NCBI GenBank assembly: GCA_012513545.1
Contig: JAAZCB010000448.1
Span: 1-8,124, forward strand
Direction of reading: 5' to 3'
Origin: Clostridiaceae bacterium
GTDB lineage: Bacteria > Bacillota_A > Clostridia > Acetivibrionales > Acetivibrionaceae
DNA: 8,124 nt
How positions within the stretch are numbered: position 1 is the stretch's first letter; the number at the start of each line of letters is the position of its first letter. Positions 6,301-8,124 of this stretch are shown in pieces. The notes under the pieces are model-generated. The model was not told the origin of the DNA. It did not search any database and saw only the letters and a list, made by a program, of their open reading frames with translations. Position numbers and translations under genes: made by a program.

Positions 6301-8122
6301 CTATGCCTATATTATCCTTTGCTGTTATGCTTAACGGTATGCTAGACGCATATGATGATTTTTCTGATTGTATGGAAGTGATTTCAGGTATGACAGAATC
6401 CTCTTCCTTCTGTATATTTATTACCCTTGAAGCTTCTGCCGTCAAACCATCCCTGTCTACCACATTGTATCTGATAAGGTATTCTCCACTTTCATAAAGA
6501 GCCATAGGCCATGATAGGGTAAAAATCAGTCCATCATCTGTTTTTGAGAAATATGGCGTATCGCCTATGGAAACCCATTTCTCACCATTGTCCTTTGAAT
6601 AATAAAAGTATACACTTATGCCATTATTATTCAAAACATCCGGAACCAATGCCTTAAGACCTGTATAGCTTACTTTTGAAGATATCAGCAAATTGCTGCC
6701 ATCGTATGCATCAACAACTGAAGGCGCAACAGGAGCATGTATAAACTCTTCAGAAAAATCAGAGTAGTTCATGGATGGGTCAAATGCCCTTACCTTATAA
6801 CTGTAATCATTACCGGTAACAAGCCCTGAATCTTTATAGGTTGTAGTATATGATATATCTATTTTTTCGCCGTCTCTGTATACTTCATACCCAGTTACAT
6901 AACTGTTATCTTCAGAAGCATCCCAGGAAAGAGTAATACTTTTTCCTGCATGCGATATACACTGAACGTTTTCAGGCTTCGAAGGCTGCATCTCGTCATT
7001 GTCAAACTTAAAGGTTATCTCAACAGGCTCTGACATATGCCCGAATGGATCCTCAGCTACAATTGTATATACATAGGTGGTGCCAGCAGTAAGTCCTGAG
7101 GCTATGTAATATTTTATATTGTTAAGAGTTTCAACAATTTTGCCATCCTTCCATATAGTATAACGACAATTGCTTATATCACTTACATTCCACGAAAGTC
7201 TTACACTGTTAGGTCCGTATGCAACAGAATAGTTTAGAATCTTAGGAGCAGTCCGGTCAATCGTTCTGCTTGTTGAAATGCTCTTAAGTCCTGCATTATC
7301 TGCTGCTCGAAATGTATATCTGCCGTCTTGGGCAAACTCTATTGCTGTGCTGTAATCTCCATTTTCGTCTGAAATTACACTTACAGATCTCTCGTAGGAA
7401 GAATATTCATCCTTGTAATATATGTAAACATAACTCCCGACATTTGATGTATTACCGTAAACGTTAACTCCTTCGTCCGTAGTATCTACATTTATTGTGA
7501 TCCTGTTGTATACAGCAGGAGCAGGATCCTCCAAACTAACAGTTTTTGTATTAATAATATTACCAACCTCATCCGTTACAAAAACCTCAACCTTTCTCAA
7601 TGACTCGGCATAATATTTATCAATTGTGGCTGAATATTCATCATCTTCTTCTATATATTCCAATTCTAATTCTTGAGTATATGAGTGATGTAATAAAGCT
7701 CCAACAAAGTACGGACTATTTGTTACTTTTGCAGTAATCTTAATGTCAGTATCATATGAAGCACTTTCTTCCGGCGAAACAATTGTAATATCATTACTCT
7801 CAGCCAATAAATAAGCTTTAAAAACAATGATATCACTTTCTTCCCCAAAATCATCTCTAAACTGCAAGTAAAGTATCTTTTCTATTTCCTCACTTTCAAA
7901 CTCATGATAAACAGAGTTTGTAACAGTTTGGTATTCTTTCTCTGCAAGCTCATCCAGTTTTTCGGATAAGCGTACCTTAGTATAATATAAAGTTTTTAAT
8001 TCAAGCTGTACCTTGTTGTCTTTTATATATGGACTTTTACATGTACCATCTTCCCATTCACCAGCGAGCACAAAAGGTTTTATTTCCATCGAACCTCTGT
8101 AATTAAAAATAAGATTTCCCAG
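2..8122 (-). CDS. Giant multidomain surface/secreted protein (FN3, Ig-like, CARDB, PKD), partial at both ends
   Basis: The minus-strand frame is open for 2,707 codons. I translated every row and found no stop or frame break. The frame enters at 8122 and leaves at 2, so both termini are missing. Modules in order by residue in this fragment: unassigned 1-107; Ig-like 108-203 and 204-290; FN3 291-379 and 380-464; Ig-like 465-572; five Ig/FN3 pairs 573-1604; CARDB-like 1605-1712; PKD 1713-1796; four CARDB-like 1797-2247; unassigned beta 2248-2371; MG2-like 2372-2491; two NEW3-like 2492-2707. Only about ten cysteines occur in the whole fragment, typical of exported Gram-positive proteins. These families usually form extracellular stalks or binding modules. 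No catalytic motif, signal peptide, membrane segment or wall anchor is visible. The first Met (residue 12, 8087-8089) lies inside a beta-rich segment without a signal peptide, so I do not take it as the start. Function is unknown; an adhesin, or the scaffold of a larger enzyme or RHS-type protein, are possibilities only. Confidence 0.96.
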   Translation of the reverse strand, partial: MGNLIFNYRGSMEIKPFVLAGEWEDGTCKSPYIKDNKVQLELKTLYYTKVRLSEKLDELAEKEYQTVTNSVYHEFESEEIEKILYLQFRDDFGEESDIIVFKAYLLAESNDITIVSPEESASYDTDIKITAKVTNSPYFVGALLHHSYTQELELEYIEEDDEYSATIDKYYAESLRKVEVFVTDEVGNIINTKTVSLEDPAPAVYNRITINVDTTDEGVNVYGNTSNVGSYVYIYYKDEYSSYERSVSVISDENGDYSTAIEFAQDGRYTFRAADNAGLKSISTSRTIDRTAPKILNYSVAYGPNSVRLSWNVSDISNCRYTIWKDGKIVETLNNIKYYIASGLTAGTTYVYTIVAEDPFGHMSEPVEITFKFDNDEMQPSKPENVQCISHAGKSITLSWDASEDNSYVTGYEVYRDGEKIDISYTTTYKDSGLVTGNDYSYKVRAFDPSMNYSDFSEEFIHAPVAPSVVDAYDGSNLLISSKVSYTGLKALVPDVLNNNGISVYFYYSKDNGEKWVSIGDTPYFSKTDDGLIFTLSWPMALYESGEYLIRYNVVDRDGLTAEASRVINIQKEEDSVIPEITSIQSEKSSYASSIPLSITAKDNIGIDTIRIQCSTDGEVWEDKNQTKLSNGTLEYTWKFSYSLDTIDEGEYFIRAIAVDTSGNMSEYSEIKTYTIDRTPPDKLTDIRTTNSDEYVELEWNKEAGSDIEVFSVMRSSTIDGTYTTVGYRISDNFYKDTRVIPGDIYYYKVVAYDFTGNESLPSDAVKVDLSAYKDDEIPAFKSIEFIKSSGNIKIKTGVQDNVGATKIEYFYRPVSGQWNELTERTLEPKPSVIVYDEYLWEVSEFADGSYEIKAVAYDAAGNVSLEKIEVVIIRNTQVIAPEGIEAVPGETSIDVSWEESKDSFIDQYKLYRSTDGQEFVFIGQVVLRTYTDSKVTQGSSYTYKVTAVDSLGNESEGILSENVSVLVDSTPPQISGMVPTQDKVLNGIVKLSVISIDNIKVGETEIFYSVTGEDGSWQSLAITASGTIDWDTKNIDDGTVFIKAVVKDTSGNTSELIRSYSIDNTPPGAPSLEAAASELRITLNCVQETVPLDFDHFRIYKGSDAVNFVFIGMTDTGRYVDNSPFVDSRNYYRVTAVDRLGNESLPSNVVDIIPEKDKTPPDIKHLMPQDGEIIKNGFSLSALAEDKMGVEHYTFKFRRADKVDGTYEDEEWIDIADVANVDKEIVSVVWNSSGEDYPDGIYQFMVEARDAAGNVGRKILRYTLANNPILPPSDLFVKAGEWQLTVSWIQATRSDFSHYVLYRKEGKEGTWEKILNDTVSNVFIDKMRDPQKEYFYSVSVVNNDGEEGEKSYDYSTDQELSDFVDTRALNQTSIPVILNLSPSELSRTNSSMRLETLTCDTVSIRTKYEYAFIGNAMSQLTGNEEWHSIGEDTTTEVVPPLEFIEEIMNMLELKNVPSAAEGETCFRTEFNWDVSELPAGIYAVRTTSINKGGKEASLIKKYIIDREAPGAPLSLAVTDTKAGGELQLSWERSPVEDVDHYLLYRSENSGGPFVIIADTKALVYTDKSVIEGESYYYTVSAVDAAGNESEKTAQVSAIPSSQSDLGVYELKSPLMPTYEIEGQIEVQVKNLGYAKAAGQVDFFVQNNTEWNKIGTVPVELNSMDTKVVSTTWSPGKETSPIASVKATITTMPGSTDIELSNNETQAEFRINQAPVAAINTREWVNTGEIFSLDGSNSIDPDGRINSYIWDMGDGSDKKGPGITHMYQLPGDYSIDLFVTDNSGSQTSTTVTMQVHDNRPDLVVSEVTWSTDEINEGDVVRITADIDNIGKGPSTQGFLVGFYIDNKYVGYTRVDRNINPGETYKASFAWVATPGDHVLKVIANDILDNLKETDIGNNSKAVAMTSTQINFPDVTVDSVICTSGENTDISSESPFGYRTTISNIGTTKAERFFVSLYIDGTWTAKQHINMLDAGETREITFIVKPTSGSHRVDIVADDPVPVLAELDKDNNSITITTPEFVVTNPQVELTPITWQPGDSVLTEGTSLTFETRVKNTGVIDIESKFDIDFFVDGLNVRTVTVEGLDKGEEKPVWARWMAVPESHEVSIVADARKSVISSVYEVAVHAKTPYLEIIYPDLNISDVECSTSEIKYGRKVNFITRVSNQSVSSVFEKFSVSLYINDTKVSGKVVEGLRGHSTTFVDLTWTPDIIGDVDVKIVVDPEGKITQKPIVEGVRRTYENTFNVKDALVIEAHPNAEDQVEVLGKLFYSTTNSFIPLTVKAKRASSQKLLGPEDGISAKYTLKAEFIGLGDINSEMPEFFALNGELEYDPASGEFKGQIPVTNLESGDYSLTINVEEGAYKEPGIKTYIMMTKETVGIVDLDKEAYQHGEVVHVSGYYKFRDGTPVANERIVLDFCLEPKKIPPTMKMIDGKMVMVAWHAETVRFVYTDEDGHFEYDFLPTTLGAGKWHLYTFAYDLGAGNSVTTEFNVWGMAASPSEVSIVAAKNSSFTKTISVKNMAKVLNSLSGVSAVIKDLTPESGVRAVLDTSTLSFNLDPAGSSNVSLNFNVPLDAADTAQYQVIFSSAEGAKAVANVNLYLRPATPLPITDPKGIKVGTNPGESIVKSVKLTNKGLGRMENIKLKPSGNIPWIKGENLGKTSLMPGESTDFDVVINPPEGVSYGQYQDNITVTDGKFSAIVTVGAEVSNV
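320..649 (-). other. NEW3/CARDB-type sandwich domain (residues 2492-2601)
   Basis: It contains SPSEVSIVAAKNSSFTKTIS, VKNMAKVLNSLSGVSAVI, LDTSTLSFNLDPAGSSNVSL, and ADTAQYQVIFSSAEGAKAVA. The order 'S-P-x-x-V-x-x-x-A-x-x-x-x-x-x-x-x-x-V-x-N, then D-P-x-G-S, then Q-Y-x-V-x-F' is that of the NPCBM-associated NEW3 class and related adhesion sandwiches. The family name is tentative. Confidence 0.5.
650..1009 (-). other. Macroglobulin MG2-like / Ig-like domain (residues 2372-2491)
   Basis: The pattern VDLDKEAYQHGEVVHVSGYY, then RDGTPVANERIVLDF, FVYTDEDGHFEYDFLPTTLG and AGKWHLYTFAYD matches the MG2-type layout: 'D-K-x-x-Y-x-x-G-E-x-V-x-x-S-G', a 'G-x-P-V-A-N' strand, 'T-D-E-D-G-x-F', and a closing W-x-x-x-x-x-A strand. 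Outside macroglobulins such domains occur in many bacterial surface proteins as structural modules. There is no thioester motif in the window. It carries one Cys (C2416). Confidence 0.62.
1010..1381 (-). other. Unassigned beta-sandwich domain (residues 2248-2371)
   Basis: The segment alternates hydrophobics as strands: LVIEAHPNAEDQVEVLGKLF, SFIPLTVKAKRASS, AKYTLKAEFIGLG, a D-P-A-S-G-E-F-K-G-Q turn and SGDYSLTINVEEGAY. The 'D-x-x-x-G-x-F-x-G-x-I-P, S-G-x-Y-x-L-x-I' ending resembles the delivery strands of macroglobulin-type or Ig-like domains. I cannot assign a family. It lies between the last CARDB and the MG2-like domain. Confidence 0.45.
1382..1741 (-). other. CARDB-like domain 5 (residues 2128-2247)
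   Basis: It contains YPDLNISDVECSTSEIKYGR, VNFITRVSNQSVSSVFEKFS, VSLYINDTKVSGKVVEGL, TFVDLTWTPDIIGDVDVKIV, then a longer C-terminal extension (VRRTYENTFNVKDA). The PDL start, S-N-Q, L-Y-I-N-D and W-T-P-x-x-x-G elements support CARDB membership; it is the most diverged copy at its end. Confidence 0.78.
1742..2071 (-). other. CARDB-like domain 4 (residues 2018-2127)
   Basis: It contains VELTPITWQPGDSVLTEGTS, TFETRVKNTGVIDIESKFDI, FFVDGLNVRTVTVEGLDKGE, VWARWMAVPESHEVSIVADA. The N-x-G, F-F-V-D-G, K-G-E and P-x-S-H positions align with copies 2 and 3, but the C-terminal acid/Asn-Asn motif is absent (ARKSVISSVYEVAV instead). Confidence 0.8.
2072..2401 (-). other. CARDB-like domain 3 (residues 1908-2017)
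   Basis: It contains FPDVTVDSVICTSGENT, GYRTTISNIGTTKAERFFV, SLYIDGTWTAKQHI, LDAGETREITFIVKPTSGSH, RVDIVADD and LAELDKDNNSITI. It retains the N-x-G, L-Y-I-D-G, A-G-E, S-G-x-H and D-x-D-N-N positions of CARDB; the usual Trp before the P-x-x-G-x-H block is replaced by V-K. Confidence 0.82.
2402..2734 (-). other. CARDB domain 2 (residues 1797-1907)
   Basis: This is the best CARDB match in the window: PDLVVSEVTWSTDEINEGD, ITADIDNIGKGPS, GFLVGFYIDNKYVGYTRVD, INPGETYKASFAWVATPGDH, LKVIANDILDNLKETDIGNN. All core elements are present: the PDL start, N-x-G-x-G, F-Y-I-D-N, P-G-E, W-x-x-x-P-G-x-H and E-x-D-x-x-N-N. Confidence 0.93.
2735..2986 (-). other. PKD domain (residues 1713-1796)
   Basis: The PKD hallmark series is clear: APVAAIN start, FSLDGSNSIDPDGRINSYIW, DMGDGS (the WDxGDG motif, here with Met in place of the usual Phe), HMYQLPGDYSIDLFVTDNSG, then TVTMQVHDNRPD. 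PKD domains are extracellular beta-sandwiches common in bacterial enzymes and surface proteins, usually serving as spacers or in substrate interaction. It sits between CARDB copies 1 and 2. Confidence 0.95.
2987..3310 (-). other. CARDB-like domain 1 (residues 1605-1712)
   Basis: The domain starts DLGVYELKSPLMPTYEIEGQ, then IEVQVKNLGYAKAAGQVDFF, VQNNTEWNKIG, STTWSPGKETSPIASVKATI and ends DIELSNNETQAEF. The order 'V-x-V-x-N-x-G, F-F-V, W-x-P, hydrophobic strand, E-x-x-N-N' is the CARDB (cell adhesion related domain found in bacteria) layout. It is more divergent than copy 2. Confidence 0.72.
3311..3604 (-). other. Fibronectin type III domain 7 (residues 1507-1604, unit 5)
   Basis: It begins EAPGAPLSLAVTD, with core Trp W1531 in LQLSWERSPVED, HYLLYRSENSGGPFVIIA, and ESYYYTVSAVDAAGNESEK. 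It is the last FN3 domain; a short Ser/Gln/Pro linker (IPSSQSD) leads to the CARDB array. Confidence 0.92.
3605..4021 (-). other. Ig-like domain of composite unit 5 with a probable helical insert (residues 1368-1506)
   Basis: The Ig plan is recognisable: SIPVILNLSPSELS, VSIRTKYEYAFIG, NEEWHSIG (W1427), then FNWDVSELPAGIYAVRTT and the exit KKYIIDREAP. Between the two Trp blocks sits an extra segment (about residues 1440-1466, PPLEFIEEIMNMLELKNVPS onward) that looks amphipathic-helical and is absent from the other copies. Cysteines C1400 and C1466 fall in this domain and could pair. Confidence 0.6.
4022..4321 (-). other. Fibronectin type III domain 6 (residues 1268-1367, unit 4)
   Basis: It begins LPPSDLFV. 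The core Trp is W1289 (LTVSWIQATRSD), followed by HYVLYRKEGKEGTWEKI and KEYFYSVSVVNNDGEEGE. It lacks the usual AVDxxGNES ending and has an acidic tail (SYDYSTDQELSDFVDT) as linker instead, making it one of the more divergent FN3 copies. Confidence 0.82.
4322..4660 (-). other. Ig-like domain of composite unit 4 (residues 1155-1267)
   Basis: The entry motif is DKTPPDIKHLMP, followed by FSLSALAEDKMGVEHYTFKF, an acidic loop YEDEEWIDIADV (W1213), VVWNSSGEDYPDGIYQFMVE and ARDAAGNVGRK. It is slightly longer than units 1-3 because of the loop RRADKVDGTYEDEE. Confidence 0.65.
4661..4930 (-). other. Fibronectin type III domain 5 (residues 1065-1154, unit 3), core Trp replaced by Cys
   Basis: It starts NTPPGAPSLEA and contains DHFRIYKGSDAVNFVFIG, DSRNYYRVTAVDRLGNESLPS. 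Where every other FN3 copy in the window has the core Trp (SW/EW), this one reads ITLNC, with Cys 1086 encoded by TGT at 4865-4867. The rest of the fold pattern is intact, so it is still called FN3. Confidence 0.87.
4931..5215 (-). other. Ig-like domain of composite unit 3 (residues 970-1064)
   Basis: It begins STPPQISGMVP and contains NGIVKLSVISIDNIKVGETE, IFYSVTGEDGSWQSL (W1018), IDWDTKNIDDGTVFIKAVV, KDTSGNTSEL and the exit YSIDNTPP. It is the most compact Ig half of the series (95 residues). Confidence 0.68.
5216..5494 (-). other. Fibronectin type III domain 4 (residues 877-969, unit 2)
   Basis: It has APEGIEAV at the start, core Trp W898 in IDVSWEESKD, QYKLYRSTDGQEFVFIGQVV, then SSYTYKVTAVDSLGNESEG. 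It shares exact nucleotide words with FN3 domain 5 at a constant 567-nt offset. Confidence 0.9.
5495..5812 (-). other. Ig-like domain of composite unit 2 (residues 771-876)
   Basis: Same plan as unit 1: IKIKTGVQDNVGATKIEYFY, SGQWNEL (W819), EYLWEVSEFADGSYEIKAVA, then YDAAGNVSLEKIEVVII. The exit lacks the DxTPP linker and uses RNTQVIAPEG instead. Confidence 0.65.
5813..6091 (-). other. Fibronectin type III domain 3 (residues 678-770, unit 1)
   Basis: It starts RTPPDKLTDI. The core Trp is W700 (YVELEWNKEAGSD), followed by EVFSVMRSSTIDGTYTTVG and the Tyr-rich IYYYKVVAYDFTGNESLPS. The 'xYxxYRSxxxxGxFxxIG' C-to-E segment is shared with FN3 copies 4, 5 and 7, marking these as a subfamily within the protein. 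Confidence 0.88.
6092..6406 (-). other. Ig-like domain of composite unit 1 (residues 573-677)
   Basis: The domain contains PLSITAKDNIGIDTIRIQCS, a Trp in DGEVWED (W621), a second Trp in YTWKFSY, then DEGEYFIRAIAVDTSGNMSE and the exit motif YTIDRTPP. This looks like the Ig-like repeats that treat a 'difference from rest' stem in Clostridia surface proteins (Big_7/OmpL47-like in style). The family name is tentative, but the recurring motif series is directly visible. Confidence 0.65.
6407..6730 (-). other. Ig-like domain (residues 465-572)
   Basis: The domain has the pattern YFYYSKDNGEKWVSIG (Trp 516), then LSWPMALYESGEYLIRYN and VVDRDGLTAEA. The same elements (aromatic strand, S-x-D/N-G-x-W, a later W, then [DE]-G-x-Y-x-I-x-A/N-x-D) recur in the Ig halves of the five composite units that follow, so this is a divergent founder or relative of that series. 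Its Pfam assignment is uncertain. Confidence 0.6.
6731..6985 (-). other. Fibronectin type III domain 2 (residues 380-464)
   Basis: This is a textbook FN3 domain: PSKPENV start, core Trp W400 in ITLSWDASED, GYEVYRDGEKI in the C strand, DSGLVTGNDYSYKVRAFD in the tyrosine-corner region, then NYSDFSEEF. Its sequence is closer to the generic FN3 consensus than the later copies are. Confidence 0.92.
6986..7252 (-). other. Fibronectin type III domain 1 (residues 291-379)
   Basis: It starts at the TAP junction. The FN3 core Trp is W311 in VRLSWNVSD, followed by the Y-T-I-W-K-D-G strand, the SGLTAGTTYVYTIVAED block (Leu-Thr-x-Gly-x-x-Tyr-x-Tyr), and GHMSEP near the end. This is a standard FN3 sandwich, probably a spacer or interaction domain. 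It is followed directly by a second FN3, the only place in the window where two FN3 domains are adjacent. Confidence 0.88.
7253..7513 (-). other. Bacterial Ig-like domain (residues 204-290)
   Basis: Strands resemble the Big_6-like class: VNVYGNTSNVGSYVYIYY, then SDENGDYSTAIEF, then GRYTFRAADNAGLKSIS. The order 'x-V-x-G-x-T-x-x-G-x-x-V, D-x-x-G-x-Y/F, A-x-D-x-A-G' is characteristic of short extracellular Ig repeats. It ends at the junction motif IDRTAP that introduces the first FN3 domain. Confidence 0.65.
7514..7801 (-). other. Bacterial Ig-like domain (residues 108-203)
   Basis: The domain opens with a typical bacterial Ig start, ITIVSPEESASYDTDIKITA (a proline-containing first strand, then a core strand). 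It closes with KVEVFVTDEVGNIINTKTVS, where the V-x-V-x-V-T-D-x-x-G-N pattern is the usual last-strand signature of Ig-like repeats in surface proteins. It is probably a spacer. The exact Pfam family cannot be decided by eye. Confidence 0.6.
7802..8122 (-). other. Unassigned N-terminal beta-rich segment (residues 1-107), truncated
   Basis: This is the first visible part of the protein, cut by the window edge. It alternates hydrophobic and polar residues in strand-like fashion (VQLELKTLYY, KILYLQFRDDFG, DIIVFKAYLLA) around a charged stretch at residues 53-63 (SEKLDELAEKE). The last part reads like the closing strands of an Ig-like sandwich, but I cannot name a family. One cysteine is present (C28). 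It runs directly into the next Ig-like domain without a linker. Confidence 0.4.
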
Positions 8123-8124
8123 AA

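Larger units (their letters stand above)
3311..6406 (-). repeat. Five tandem Ig-like/FN3 composite units (residues 573-1604)
   Basis: The order Ig-FN3 is repeated five times, with unit lengths of 198, 199, 185, 213 and 237 residues. The halves are usually joined by an x-D-x-[TE]-[PA]-P motif (DRTPP, DNTPP, DREAP; the STPP and KTPP forms start units 3 and 4). The FN3 halves mostly end in A-[VY]-D-x-x-G-N-E-S. Divergence between units is high at protein level, so the duplication is mostly old, except for nucleotide words shared by units 2 and 3. Confidence 0.8.

Noticed and set aside
8087..8098. Possible start at Met residue 12 with AGAGG (8094-8098) four bases upstream on the minus strand
   Set aside because: The frame is open upstream of it with strand-like sequence (LGNLIFNYRGS), and nothing like a signal peptide follows, which would be expected for a protein of this type. 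The Shine-Dalgarno-like word is likely chance.
1..8124. Promoters, terminators, RNA genes, CRISPR arrays, insertion sequences or attachment sites
   Set aside because: The whole window is coding in one frame. I saw no clustered direct repeats with spacers, no terminator-like hairpin with T-run that interrupts the frame, and no transposase-like sequence.

Overview
The window is one uninterrupted stretch of a single giant protein gene on the minus strand. The reading frame is open from position 8122 down to position 2: 2,707 codons with no stop, no frameshift, and neither the true start nor the stop codon inside the window. There are no intergenic regions, RNA genes, mobile elements or CRISPR repeats. 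The plus-strand open frames are short and resemble no protein I recognise, so I treat them as shadows of this gene. The DNA is visibly AT-rich. The protein style (very long, almost all beta-sandwich modules, few cysteines) suggests a low-GC Gram-positive, most likely a member of the Clostridia. This is inference; no marker gene is present.

The visible protein (roughly 300 kDa) is a string of extracellular-type modules, listed here from N to C terminus, which is from high to low coordinates. (1) An unassigned beta-rich segment and two Ig-like domains (7253-8122). (2) Two adjacent fibronectin type III (FN3) domains and an Ig-like domain (6407-7252). (3) Five copies of a composite unit, each an Ig-like domain followed by an FN3 domain (3311-6406). 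(4) Five CARDB-like domains with one PKD domain between the first and second (1382-3310). (5) An unassigned beta domain and a macroglobulin MG2-like domain (650-1381). (6) Two related C-terminal domains resembling NEW3/CARDB-type adhesion sandwiches, the second cut by the window edge (2-649).

Functionally this looks like the stalk of a secreted or cell-surface protein. FN3, Ig-like, PKD and CARDB modules typically act as spacers, protein-interaction or carbohydrate-interaction domains. No catalytic domain, signal peptide, S-layer homology domain, dockerin/cohesin or sortase signal is visible, so the anchor and any enzymatic or toxin payload must lie outside the window. The most notable features are the regular architecture (a roughly 185-237-residue composite repeat, and a roughly 110-115-residue CARDB period that survives insertion of a PKD domain), nucleotide-level traces of duplication, and a few domain-specific departures from consensus.
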